DNA of 64,000 nt from contig CP096136.1 in assembly GCA_023213215.1 (NCBI GenBank), positions 1,612,001 through 1,676,000 of the forward strand, in the 5' to 3' direction. Positions 26,145-34,780 of the stretch are shown here, piece by piece; positions within the stretch are counted from its first letter, which is position 1; the number at the start of each line of letters is the position of its first letter. The translations under genes were made by a program, and so were the position numbers. The notes below the pieces were generated by a model. It was given only the letters and a program-made list of their open reading frames with translations. It did not search any database and was not told the DNA's origin. Source of the stretch: Flavobacterium sp. JAD_PAG50586_2. GTDB lineage: Bacteria; Bacteroidota; Bacteroidia; Flavobacteriales; Flavobacteriaceae.

Positions 26145-27140
26145 ATGAATAAATCTCCAAAATTTGCGGTGATTGGCGGCGGAAGTTGGGCTACAGCCAT
26201 TGCGAAAATGTTATGCGTCAACTTGGACGAAATTGCCTGGTACATGCGCAATGAATCGGCAATCCATCATATAAAAACCCAAAAACACAACCCAAATTAT
26301 TTAAGTTCTGTTGAATTTGATAATAAAAAGCTTAAGCTGACTTCGGATATAAATGAAGCGGTTGCTTATGCCGATTATATCATTTTTGCCATTCCATCTG
26401 CCTTTTTGAGTGCCGAATTGGCAAAACTGACCGTAAGCCTGAAAGACAAAGTTATTTTCTCAGCGATTAAGGGTATTGTTCCCGAAACATCATTGATTGT
26501 CGGCGAACATTTCAACAAAGAATACGATATCCCCTTTGAAAATATTGGCGTAATTACTGGGCCATGCCACGCAGAAGAAGTCGCATTGGAAAGACTTTCC
26601 TATCTGACAATTGCCTGCGGTGATTCCGAAAAGGCACAAGTTGTTGCAGATGTTTTAGCCGGGAATTATATCAAAACCAAGATCTCTGATGACATTATCG
26701 GAACAGAATATGCCGCAATGCTGAAGAATATTTACGCCATTGCAGCCGGAATAGCGCACGGATTGGGCTATGGAGATAACTTTCAGTCCGTCATTATGAG
26801 CAATGCCATCCGCGAGATGAAAAAGTTCATCAGGAAAGTTCATAAAATGAAACGAAATATCAACGATTCAGCTTACTTAGGCGATTTATTGGTTACAGGC
26901 TATTCAGTTTTTTCGAGAAACAGGATGTTTGGTAACATGATTGGCAAAGGCTACACGGTAAAATCGGCAATGATGGAAATGTCAATGGTTGCTGAAGGCT
27001 ATTATGCCGTAAAAAGTGCCTATAAACTAAATCAGGAATACAAAGCCAAAACACCAATCATTGATGCAGTTTACGAGATTTTATATGAAGGGAAAGACGC
27101 GAAAAAAGTATTTAAGAAACTAACAGAAAAGCTAGATTAG
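26145..27140 (+). CDS. gpsA: NAD(P)H-dependent glycerol-3-phosphate dehydrogenase
   Basis: The ATG at 26145 (MNKSPKFAVIGGGSWATA) is preferred because it puts the Rossmann motif at residues 10-15, as in the family; a start 21 bases upstream is possible. The protein has 331 residues. The Rossmann GGGSWA, ITGPCHAEEV and the catalytic EYAAMLKNIYAIAAG segment with its Lys are present. It reduces dihydroxyacetone phosphate to glycerol-3-phosphate for phospholipid synthesis. A small membrane protein gene follows after one base. Confidence 0.95.
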   Translation: MNKSPKFAVIGGGSWATAIAKMLCVNLDEIAWYMRNESAIHHIKTQKHNPNYLSSVEFDNKKLKLTSDINEAVAYADYIIFAIPSAFLSAELAKLTVSLKDKVIFSAIKGIVPETSLIVGEHFNKEYDIPFENIGVITGPCHAEEVALERLSYLTIACGDSEKAQVVADVLAGNYIKTKISDDIIGTEYAAMLKNIYAIAAGIAHGLGYGDNFQSVIMSNAIREMKKFIRKVHKMKRNINDSAYLGDLLVTGYSVFSRNRMFGNMIGKGYTVKSAMMEMSMVAEGYYAVKSAYKLNQEYKAKTPIIDAVYEILYEGKDAKKVFKKLTEKLD

Positions 27141-27141
27141 C

Positions 27142-27372
27142 ATGAGCGAAAGATGGAAGCATCAAATTAAAACCGGCATGCCTTTCGGGATTGTAATGCC
27201 TATAATAATGACCTTATTTGATTGGTATGGAACTTCAGCTACGTTTACTGAAGCATTCTTTACGTTGAAGTTTTTGATGAAGTTCATTGTTTTTATGTCA
27301 ATGGGAATATTAGTAATAGGGTATTCCAATTGGAGGGAAAGGGCAAAGAACGAAATGTACAATAAGAATTAA
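27142..27372 (+). CDS. Small membrane protein of unknown function
   Basis: A 76-residue protein with two predicted membrane segments (GIVMPIIMTLF and MKFIVFMSMGILVIGY), a charged N-terminus (MSERWKHQIKTG) and a charged C-terminus (NWRERAKNEMYNKN). The start is one base after the gpsA stop, so it is translated from the same message. I do not recognise a named family. Confidence 0.7.
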   Translation: MSERWKHQIKTGMPFGIVMPIIMTLFDWYGTSATFTEAFFTLKFLMKFIVFMSMGILVIGYSNWRERAKNEMYNKN

Positions 27373-27843
27373 TTACCTTACAATAACACCATCCACAAAC
27401 AGGATGGGCACTTCTTCCACATAATCCGGAGTTATGCTTTGCGCTTTGAAGGTAAACTTTTTATCGTACAGCGTGCTTCCGATGAAATAGGTAACCATGA
27501 ACTCGTTGTTAAGACGAAGCACGCTTGTTTCAACCATTTCTATCTTGACAACTGATACTGCTGGAACTTGTGTAAATGCGTGGCGCAGAAGCGACGTTTT
27601 TTTCATTTCCCCATCAAGAGTGCCAAAAGCTTTGGAAACGACCATCACAGAGTCTAAATCGTAGTCAGAATCATTTACTAAGTATACATACCAAACCTTT
27701 TCCATAAAATCATCACTCCATTCCTGGACTGCTGCAAGGAAAACGTTTTCTACTTGTGGTATTTCGATGTCTTTTTTCAATGAATATTTTTTAGAAGCTA
27801 TTTCCCGCTTTACGTTGCAATCTTTTGTTCCGTTGCACTCCAC
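27373..27843 (-). CDS. Conserved hypothetical protein, start codon uncertain
   Basis: The longest frame begins at a GTG (27843) and gives 156 residues, but its first 17 or so codons lie inside a dispersed repeat element (27791-27872). The protein-like part starts around KKDIEIPQVENVFLAAV, for which a TTG at 27780 (135 residues) is a plausible start. The body is beta-rich with acidic patches (WYVYLVNDSDYDLDSVMVV, then EEVPILFVDGVIVR) and no signal peptide. No named family is recognised. It is convergent with the small membrane protein and lies downstream of pheS. Confidence 0.65.
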   Translation of the reverse strand: MECNGTKDCNVKREIASKKYSLKKDIEIPQVENVFLAAVQEWSDDFMEKVWYVYLVNDSDYDLDSVMVVSKAFGTLDGEMKKTSLLRHAFTQVPAVSVVKIEMVETSVLRLNNEFMVTYFIGSTLYDKKFTFKAQSITPDYVEEVPILFVDGVIVR

Positions 27844-27872
27844 AAAAGGATTTTCTCTTCAATCGGGGCTAG
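27791..27872 (-). ncRNA. Dispersed structured element resembling the Flavo-1 RNA motif
   Basis: On the minus strand it begins TAGCCCCGAT and ends AGCGGGAAATAGCTTCTA; AGCCCCG can pair with CGGG...GCT. Inside, AATCCTTTTGT can pair with ACAAAAGATT. The frame AGCCCCGAT...AGCGGGA recurs at 45313-45360. From memory this resembles the many-copy Flavo-1 motif of flavobacterial genomes; a covariance-model search is needed. Confidence 0.5.
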
Positions 27873-27880
27873 GGCATTAG

Positions 27881-28900
27881 TTATATACTTAACTTAAACT
27901 GCTCTAAGAAACGCACATCGTTTTCGTAGAACATTCGGATGTCGCCAATTTGGTAAAGCAGCATTGCAATACGCTCAATTCCCATTCCGAAGGCGAAACC
28001 ATTGTATTCTTCCGGATTGATACCACAGTTTTTCAAAACATTTGGATCTACCATTCCGCAACCCATGATTTCCAGCCAGCCTGTTCCTTTGGTAATACGG
28101 TAATCGGTTTCGGTCTTTAAACCCCAATAAATATCCACCTCAGCACTTGGCTCAGTAAACGGGAAATAACTTGGCCTCAAACGTATTTTCGACTTGCCAA
28201 ACATTTCTTTGGTAAAATATAAAAGCGTCTGCTTCAAATCGGCAAACGAAACATCTTTATCAATATACAAACCTTCCACTTGATGGAAAATACAGTGCGA
28301 ACGCGAAGAAACCGCTTCATTCCTGAAAACCCTTCCAGGCGAAATCGTACGGATTGGTGGTTTGTTATTTTCCATATACCGCACCTGAACGGATGAAGTA
28401 TGCGTTCTCAACAAGACATCCGGATTGGTCTGGATGAAAAAAGTATCCTGCATATCCCTTGCCGGATGGTATTCCGGTAAATTCAAAGCGGTAAAGTTAT
28501 GCCAGTCATCTTCAATTTCCGGACCGTCGGAAACGTTGAATCCGATGGTGGAAAAAATATCGATGATTTGATTTTTTACAAGTGAAATAGGATGACGGGA
28601 ACCAATAATTGCAGGCTCAGCCGGACGAGACAAATCGCCATAAATGCCTTTAATTACTTCCTTACTTTCCAGTTCTTCCTGGATAGCTTTAGTGGTGGTT
28701 TCACAGGTTGTCCTCAACTCATTGATAACTTGCCCAAAGTCCTTTTTCTGGTCGTTTGGAATATTCTTCAATTCATTGTAAAACTCTTTCAATAAGCCTT
28801 TGCTTCCCAAATATTTGATTCGAAATTGTTCTAAAATGTCAGCGTTATCGGTATGAAATGTTTTAGCTTCTTCTATATGTTCTTTAATCTTATCTATCAT
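27881..28900 (-). CDS. pheS: Phenylalanine-tRNA ligase alpha subunit
   Basis: A 339-residue class II aminoacyl-tRNA synthetase subunit. The N-terminal coiled-coil arm that binds tRNA covers about residues 1-85. Motif 1 lies near GPEIEDDWHNFTAL, followed by LPEYHPARDMQDTFF; motif 2 is RVFRNEAVSSRSHCIFHQVE and motif 3 is GFAFGMGIERIAML. With PheT, encoded elsewhere, it charges tRNA-Phe. The dispersed repeat element sits directly after its stop. Confidence 0.97.
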   Translation of the reverse strand: MIDKIKEHIEEAKTFHTDNADILEQFRIKYLGSKGLLKEFYNELKNIPNDQKKDFGQVINELRTTCETTTKAIQEELESKEVIKGIYGDLSRPAEPAIIGSRHPISLVKNQIIDIFSTIGFNVSDGPEIEDDWHNFTALNLPEYHPARDMQDTFFIQTNPDVLLRTHTSSVQVRYMENNKPPIRTISPGRVFRNEAVSSRSHCIFHQVEGLYIDKDVSFADLKQTLLYFTKEMFGKSKIRLRPSYFPFTEPSAEVDIYWGLKTETDYRITKGTGWLEIMGCGMVDPNVLKNCGINPEEYNGFAFGMGIERIAMLLYQIGDIRMFYENDVRFLEQFKLSI

Positions 28901-28942
28901 CGTTCGATCTTTGAAGGTGCAAATTTAGGCTTTTTTTACCAA

Positions 28943-29299
28943 TTACTCAATCACTTCTTTCTCCAGAAAGTAATTCACAATCGCTTCTTTCATCAAAACC
29001 GATTGTTCTCCGGCTTTTAATGCAGGCAATTCTTCTTTGACTTTATAATGTGGCCAACCGTCTTTATCTACGAAATCAAATTCGTAGTAACCATAAGGCT
29101 CCAACAAACGGCAGATGGCGATATGCATCAGGTTCAGTTTTTCGTCCTTTTTGAAGGTTTGGTGTACCTTACCTAGTTCCTGCACACCGATTAAGTATAT
29201 TATGGCGTCTAAATCCAATACATCACCTTCGGCGAATTGATTGGATAGTATTTCTACGACTTTGTTCCAGCGGTTCTTTAATTGTTCGTCTCTTGACAT
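28943..29299 (-). CDS. Conserved hypothetical protein
   Basis: A 118-residue cytosolic protein starting MSRDEQLKNRWNKVVEILS. It is mostly helical, with the stretch LDAIIYLIGVQELGK and an aromatic segment CRLLEPYGYYEFDFVDKDGWPHY. I think it belongs to a small Bacteroidota-only family, without known function. It lies 42 bases upstream of pheS on the same strand and is likely co-transcribed with it. Confidence 0.75.
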   Translation of the reverse strand: MSRDEQLKNRWNKVVEILSNQFAEGDVLDLDAIIYLIGVQELGKVHQTFKKDEKLNLMHIAICRLLEPYGYYEFDFVDKDGWPHYKVKEELPALKAGEQSVLMKEAIVNYFLEKEVIE

Positions 29300-29301
29300 T
29301 T

Positions 29302-29398
29302 CTTGAGTTATGAGTTATGAGTTTTGAATTATAAGTTAATTCAAAATGTCAGTCGGCAAAGATAGTCATACTGAACACTAATTACTGAACACTGAAAA
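29302..29398. repeat. Word-repeat region between batE and a hypothetical gene
   Basis: Contains tandem GAGTTAT words followed by ACTGAACACTAATT and ACTGAACACTGAAAACT. The second part shares words with the hairpin at 39483-39535. No gene or terminator is seen. Confidence 0.55.
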
Positions 29399-30154
29399 CT
29401 AATTCTTGATTTCCTTAATCGCGCTGTCTTCAATCCAACCCGTAGATTCATCGGTTAGTTCTACTTTTTTCCAGTTTGCGATGCTTTCCAGAATATACAC
29501 TTTTGTTCCTTCGTGAAGAACAGTGGTGTCTGGACTTCCTGTTTTAGGTTCACTTTTCAGCGGCGCATTTTCGGCAAAAACAATGGCAGGTCTTTCGTTT
29601 TCATTTCGGCTTTTTTCATAAAATCCGGAAGCTGCACTTAGGAAAATAACGATCAGCCAAAGAAACATACCAATGAAGAAAATTCGTTTTAATATTGTTC
29701 GCTGTGAAAAATAATATCCCACAAAAAATACCAAAAATAGAAATGCAAAACTCACCGCAATCCAAGCCCAGGTGTCATAGTAATATTTCGAAGTGAAATC
29801 CGAAAGCAATTTGCTGAAACCTACTTTTGGAATAACTTTAATGTCGTCGATTGCCATTTTTCGGGCAAATTCGAGGTTTGTTTTTATCTCGGTATCGTTT
29901 GGACTTAGCAATAACGCTTTTTCATAATTGTAAATCGCTGGTGCAACTTTGTGTAATTTGTAATAAGAATTTGCCAAATTAAAATACACTTCAGCCGATT
30001 GTTTTCCGGAGTTTATTATGCTTTCATAACTTGAAATGGCAGCATCATAATTCTCTTTTTCGTAGTATTTGTTTCCCTGTTCAAAAGCCGTCTGCGCCCA
30101 AAATGACTGAGAAACAAGTAGCAATAAGACCAATATTTGTTTCATCGTTTTCAT
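29399..30154 (-). CDS. BatE-like TPR and SH3 domain protein
   Basis: A 251-residue protein with a signal peptide (MKTMKQILVLLLLVSQSFWA), TPR repeats at about 22-95 (ANSYYKLHKVAPAIYNYEKAL), two membrane segments at about 130-185, and a C-terminal SH3-like domain (LKSEPKTGSPDTTVLHEG...GWIEDSAI). This order matches BatE of the Bacteroides aerotolerance operon. TPRs suggest protein-protein contacts with BatA-D in the envelope. It is the last gene of the operon; its start overlaps the batD stop by one base. Confidence 0.87.
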   Translation of the reverse strand: MKTMKQILVLLLLVSQSFWAQTAFEQGNKYYEKENYDAAISSYESIINSGKQSAEVYFNLANSYYKLHKVAPAIYNYEKALLLSPNDTEIKTNLEFARKMAIDDIKVIPKVGFSKLLSDFTSKYYYDTWAWIAVSFAFLFLVFFVGYYFSQRTILKRIFFIGMFLWLIVIFLSAASGFYEKSRNENERPAIVFAENAPLKSEPKTGSPDTTVLHEGTKVYILESIANWKKVELTDESTGWIEDSAIKEIKN

Positions 30155-31920
30155 TATTTTAATTGCTTTTCAAGTTCAGAGATAATGACCACAGCCTTAT
30201 CATAATCGTTTTGGATGGCCGAATCAGAAGATTGTGCATATCGAGCCAACTCACAGTTTTCGGTCAGTTGAATAAAATCAGAAACGGTTTCCGGATTTGC
30301 TTTTCGCGAAAGCAGGATTTCAGTTATTTTTTCCTTGCTCATTTCTGATGTTTCTATGTTCAGTTTAGCCTTTAGGAAATTGTGCATGGCTTTTTCAAGC
30401 GCAATATAAAATGGTTCTTTGTTGCCCAGATGTTTCTTTGCTTCGCCCAGGTATTTTTTGGCCAAAGCATTCGATTTTTTGATTTTGTTACCAACGACAT
30501 CATTATCTGAAGCCTCTTTCCGCCTTTTACCAATTACGAAAAACGGAATCGCTAAAAACGGTAAAACAACCAAAGAATAAAACAATCCCGAACCAATGAA
30601 ATCCTCTTTTGCAATAGGTTTTAAGGTGGTTTTCTGTTTGATGTAAGCAAATGATTTTGCCACTTCGAGTTTGGTTTTGGCCACATCATTCGGATTTGTT
30701 TTCCCGGAACTTGCCACACTCGGACCATCCAGAACATTGATGGTTATTGGTTGGGAAGTGATGGTTTTGTAACTGGATGAACCCAAATCAAAATAAGTAA
30801 AGCTCATAGGCTTGATTTGGTAATTTCCTTTGTATTGTGGAATTATGGTGTATTTATCAGAAATCCTTCCTGTCATTCCCGTTAACGGAGTTGTAACGTT
30901 TTCATCGTGAACCGGATCATACATTTCCAAAGCAGAAGGCACGACAGGTTTTGGCAGTGTAAATAATTTTAGGTTTCCTGCTCCAACTACACTAACGTTC
31001 AAATCAAGTGATTCGCCATTTTTCAATACAGTTTTGGATGGTTTTACCTGAAAATCAAAACGACCCACAGCTCCTGAAAAATCCTCAGGCTTTCCTTTTT
31101 CCGGCAAAGGGCGAACATTGATTACTTTGCTGCCTGCTGAAACACGTTTACTGTCTTCAGTTAGCAGCTGTTGTCCCCAAAAATTTCGTTTGTTGGTTGG
31201 CACCTGGCAATCGATATCCAAAGAAAGTGGCTCTATTTCAAGTTTCCCGGATTTTTGTGGATACAATACCGTTTTCCTCAGTACTACATATCGAAAACGT
31301 TCGCCTTTAAAAGTTCCATCTTCAGCTTTTAGCTGTTTGATGTCTATATTCTGACTCCAGAAATCATTGTATTTTGGTTTATTCAGCTCTTTCCAGTTGG
31401 AGATTCCGATGTTGTAGCTGAAGTATAATTTATAAACAACCGTAATTGGTTCGTTGAGGTAAGGATTGGATTTTGAAATATCGGCAACCAGATAAATGTT
31501 ATTATCCGCACTGATTGTAGGCACTTCATTGGGATCTTTTGGAATTTCAACGGCATTGGTCACGTTGATTTTTACAGGCGATGTTTTGTAAACCTGACCA
31601 TTAATCTCAATCGAAGCTTGTCTAAGTGTCAACATCCCTTTTTGCGTAGGCAGTAAAATAAAGGTATACGATTTATTGAACGAACTTCTGCCGTTAATCC
31701 ACGATTGGCTTACTGATTGGCTTGGTCCACCGACAACCTTAAAACCTGATGCCTCAAAATTAGGTGCCACAAAATTATCGCCATCAGCATTCATAGTAAA
31801 ATCAATGCGAAGACGCTCATTTAATCCCAAAGTTGTCTTGCTCACTTTTGCCTCAAACTGCACCTGGGCAAAAAGTGATGAGCTAATTAGCAAAACCGTT
31901 AAGATTATTATCCTTTTCAT
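30154..31920 (-). CDS. batD: BatD family protein
   Basis: Start chosen at 31920 (MKRIIILTVLLISSSLFAQ), because the upstream in-frame codons come from an intergenic word repeat. The protein has 588 residues: signal peptide, several Ig-like beta domains characteristic of BatD/oxygen-tolerance proteins (TLGLNERLRIDFTMNADG, SYTFILLPTQKGMLTL), a single membrane segment at about 440-460 (GLFYSLVVLPFLAIPFFVIG) and a cytoplasmic helical tail. BatD works with the VWA proteins BatA and BatB; the operon has been linked to oxygen tolerance and virulence in Bacteroides and Leptospira, but the mechanism is open. Confidence 0.92.
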   Translation of the reverse strand: MKRIIILTVLLISSSLFAQVQFEAKVSKTTLGLNERLRIDFTMNADGDNFVAPNFEASGFKVVGGPSQSVSQSWINGRSSFNKSYTFILLPTQKGMLTLRQASIEINGQVYKTSPVKINVTNAVEIPKDPNEVPTISADNNIYLVADISKSNPYLNEPITVVYKLYFSYNIGISNWKELNKPKYNDFWSQNIDIKQLKAEDGTFKGERFRYVVLRKTVLYPQKSGKLEIEPLSLDIDCQVPTNKRNFWGQQLLTEDSKRVSAGSKVINVRPLPEKGKPEDFSGAVGRFDFQVKPSKTVLKNGESLDLNVSVVGAGNLKLFTLPKPVVPSALEMYDPVHDENVTTPLTGMTGRISDKYTIIPQYKGNYQIKPMSFTYFDLGSSSYKTITSQPITINVLDGPSVASSGKTNPNDVAKTKLEVAKSFAYIKQKTTLKPIAKEDFIGSGLFYSLVVLPFLAIPFFVIGKRRKEASDNDVVGNKIKKSNALAKKYLGEAKKHLGNKEPFYIALEKAMHNFLKAKLNIETSEMSKEKITEILLSRKANPETVSDFIQLTENCELARYAQSSDSAIQNDYDKAVVIISELEKQLK

Positions 31921-31935
31921 TTTCAAGCTTTTCAT

Positions 31936-31970
31936 TTTCAAATTTCCAAATTGACTAATTTCCAAATTAT
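31936..31970. repeat. Short word repeat between batC and batD
   Basis: Two copies of AATTTCCAAATT separated by a few bases fill the gap between the batC stop and the batD start. It belongs to the same class as the other intergenic word repeats. Confidence 0.45.
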
Positions 31971-32734
31971 TTACCAGTCTTTCTCTGCTTTTTTAGGATT
32001 GGCTTGCACTTTTTGTTTGTTTACCTTATCCTGAACTTTCTTTTCTTCATTGTTTACGGCGTCGAGCAAATTCTGTAAACGCTGTTTCGAAATGCCTCCA
32101 GGTTGCGGTTTCGGCTGTCCCTGATCTTGATTTTTATCCTGCTTGTCTTTATCCTTGTCGCCTTCTTTTTTATCTTTGTCCTTGTCTTTTCCGTCTTTCT
32201 TATCGTCTTTTTTATCCTTGTCTTTATCTTTATCTTTGTCCTTGTCCTTATTTTTGTCTTTATTCTTGTCGTTTTTGTCCTTGTCTTTTTTATCGTCTTT
32301 CTTTGGCGGATTCTCTTTCAGCATCTTTTTGGCCAAAGCATAATTGTATCGGGTTTCATCATCAGCCGGATTGTTTCGCAGTGCATTTTTGTAAGCTTCA
32401 ACTGCATTGGAATAATCCTTGTCTTTCATAAATGTGTTTCCCATATTATGGAATGCCCGATGCTTTTCTTCTCTTGTTTTGGCTACTTTCGCTGCTTTTG
32501 CATAATGATACTTAGCTTCTCCAGACTGATTCTGCCTATAAATGGAGTTACCTAAATTATAAGCAGCAATCGATTTTTTCGGATTTTCGGATTCCGATAT
32601 CCTATATTCTGCTTCAGCCTCGGCGTATTTTTTTCGGTAAAGGAATCGTTCCCTTTTGGTAAATCTTTATCCTTTTCCTGAGCATTAACAGCAAAGAAAA
32701 ACAGCGTAAAACTATATAAAAACAACTTTTTCAT
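31971..32734 (-). CDS. BatC-like TPR protein with a Lys/Asp repeat, frame broken by a one-base deletion
   Basis: The signal peptide and first residues (MKKLFLYSFTLFFFAVNAQ) start at 32734. At an A7 run (32628-32634) the frame shifts to -1 and continues KYAEAEAEYRISESENPKK and NLGNSIYRQNQSG, which are TPR repeats, then NMGNTFMKDKDYSNAVEAY, another TPR. The tail is a roughly 70-residue tract of K-D dipeptides and a short Gln/Pro-rich segment. TPR plus a charged low-complexity tail is the usual BatC layout. One more A restores about 254 residues. The break is probably a homopolymer undercall. Confidence 0.85.
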
Positions 32735-33772
32735 TTATTCCTTTTCATTAAATAAGTTCATCTTTTTCACCCATTTTGTCTTTTTCTCCAAAAGGAAAAC
32801 ATCCAATAATAACAGGAAAAAACCAAAGCCTAAAAACCATTGGTATTGTGATTTGAAATCGGCCATTTGCGTACTTTCAAATTCCGTTTTCTGAATGTTA
32901 TCCAATGCATTTTTTACATAATCCAAAACTGCTTTGGTCGAATTTCCGTCAACATAACCACCACCGGAACTTTTCGAAATGGCTTTCAACACCTCTGCGT
33001 TTCTTTTGGTGATAACAACATCACCGTTTTGATCACGCTGGAAACTCTCGACAATTCCGTTTCGTTTCAAAGGAATCGTTCCGCCTTTTTCAGTTCCGAC
33101 ACCAATTGTCAATATCTTTAATCCTGCTTTCTTAGCTTCTTCTGCCGCTTCTTTGGCGCTGTCGGAATGATCTTCACCATCGGTAATGATAATCAAAAGC
33201 TTATTGGTTTTATCTTTTTTATCAATGAAAGTCATGGACAGGTTTATCGCCTGGTCAATTGATGTTCCCTGAGAGGAAATCATTCCGGGATTCATGCCCT
33301 GCAGGAACATTTTGGCCACACTATAATCGGTTGTAATTGGTAAAACAGGGAAAGCGCTTCCGGAATACGCCACAATTCCGATACGGTCGCTGCCGAGGTT
33401 GTTTATGATTTGCGAAACTAACTGTTTGCCCTTTTCCAATCGGTTTGGCGCTACGTCTTCGGCGAGCATACTTTTAGAAACATCGACAGCAAAAATGATA
33501 TCGATTCCTTCGCGTTTTACGGTTTCCAGTTTGGTTCCGATTTTTGGATTGACCAAACCGATTATCAGGCATGCCAAAGCCAATAAAACCACCACTAATT
33601 TCAACACCGGTTTGAAAACGGATTTTTCGGGACTTAGTTTCTTAATCAATTCCAAGTCACCAAACTCGCGCTGTTTCTTTCTTTTCCAGAATTGAATGTA
33701 CCCGAAAAGCATTGCCATTACCGGAATAGCAATCAGGAAATATAAATACCATTTTTCTTCTAACTCGTACAT
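32735..33772 (-). CDS. batB: VWA domain protein BatB
   Basis: A 345-residue inner-membrane protein with membrane segments near residues 10-25 and 55-75 and again at about 310-328 (FLGFGFFLLLLDVFLLE), and a von Willebrand factor A domain between. The metal-ion-dependent adhesion site is DVSKSMLAED (DxSxS, about residue 97), with Thr and Asp residues further on (ITDGEDHSD). The adjacent batA encodes a close paralogue. batC starts directly after the batB stop. Confidence 0.93.
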   Translation of the reverse strand: MYELEEKWYLYFLIAIPVMAMLFGYIQFWKRKKQREFGDLELIKKLSPEKSVFKPVLKLVVVLLALACLIIGLVNPKIGTKLETVKREGIDIIFAVDVSKSMLAEDVAPNRLEKGKQLVSQIINNLGSDRIGIVAYSGSAFPVLPITTDYSVAKMFLQGMNPGMISSQGTSIDQAINLSMTFIDKKDKTNKLLIIITDGEDHSDSAKEAAEEAKKAGLKILTIGVGTEKGGTIPLKRNGIVESFQRDQNGDVVITKRNAEVLKAISKSSGGGYVDGNSTKAVLDYVKNALDNIQKTEFESTQMADFKSQYQWFLGFGFFLLLLDVFLLEKKTKWVKKMNLFNEKE

Positions 33773-33778
33773 AATTCT

Positions 33779-34780
33779 TTAGATAAAACTTCTGTAAACT
33801 GTGTTTCGCAGACCAAATTCCAGTAAAATCAATATTCCGGCAATCCAGACAAATGGCCTGTATCTTTCATCATAATCGTAGAATTTCAATTCCTGTATTT
33901 CGGTAGTTTCCAGTTTGTTGATTTCGTTATAAATCGATTCCAGTTTACTATTACTACTGGCACGGAAATATTTTCCTCCAGTATTTCGGGCGATTGTCTG
34001 TAACAGATTTACGTCAATTTCCACAGGCATCATTCGGAACAGAAATCCACCATTTGGTGCATAAGCATAAGGGAACATGGCATTTCCGTTAGTTCCTATT
34101 CCGATAGTGTAGACTTTGATTCCGTATTCCTTTGCAATCTGCGATGCGGTTTCAGGTTCGATAAATCCGGCATTATTCACACCATCCGTCAGCAAAATAA
34201 TCACTTTGCTTTTGGCTTTGCTGTCTTTCAAACGATTAACGGCTGTTGTCAATCCCATTCCGATTCCGGTTCCATCCTGCAAAACGTTATCATATTTTAT
34301 ACTTTGGATTGCCTGTTGAATAATAGCCTTATCGCTCGTAACAGGAGTTTTTGTATAAGCTTCGGAAGCATAAACCACAATTCCGATTCTATCATTTGGC
34401 CTTCCTTTCACAAAGTTTTCTGCAACCGATTTCAAGGCTTCCATACGGTTTGGCTTTAAATCTTTGGCCAGCATACTTCCCGAAACGTCTATTGCCATTA
34501 CAATATCAATTCCTTTGGTTGATTTGGTCTGGCTGCTGATGTCTACTTTCCTTGGTCGCGCCATGGCAACGATCAGGGAGCTCAAAGCCAATAATCTAAA
34601 TACAAACAAGATTGGTTTTAGCTTTGCCAATAAAGACTTTTGCGCTTTGAAACCTCTTACCGAACTTATTTTCAAGGTTGCCGACTGCTGTTTTCTTTTC
34701 CAGATAAACCACACCACAGCTGCCGGAAGCAATAAAAACAACCAGAAGAATTCAGGATTTAAAAAACTTACTTCTTTCAT
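33779..34780 (-). CDS. batA: VWA domain protein BatA
   Basis: A 333-residue paralogue of BatB: N-terminal membrane segments (FFWLFLLLPAAVVWFIW; LFVFRLLALSSLIVAMA), a VWA domain with the DVSGSMLAKD metal site, LLTDGVNNAG, and a C-terminal membrane segment (PFVWIAGILILLEFGL). The domain faces the periplasm and is thought to bind partner proteins in a metal-dependent way. batB starts 6 bases after its stop, and it overlaps the upstream gene by one base. Confidence 0.93.
   Translation of the reverse strand: MKEVSFLNPEFFWLFLLLPAAVVWFIWKRKQQSATLKISSVRGFKAQKSLLAKLKPILFVFRLLALSSLIVAMARPRKVDISSQTKSTKGIDIVMAIDVSGSMLAKDLKPNRMEALKSVAENFVKGRPNDRIGIVVYASEAYTKTPVTSDKAIIQQAIQSIKYDNVLQDGTGIGMGLTTAVNRLKDSKAKSKVIILLTDGVNNAGFIEPETASQIAKEYGIKVYTIGIGTNGNAMFPYAYAPNGGFLFRMMPVEIDVNLLQTIARNTGGKYFRASSNSKLESIYNEINKLETTEIQELKFYDYDERYRPFVWIAGILILLEFGLRNTVYRSFI

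Noticed and set aside
32143..32343. Plus-strand Ser/Leu-rich reading frame
   Set aside because: It is the complement of the Lys/Asp tract of batC and has no start context or homology.
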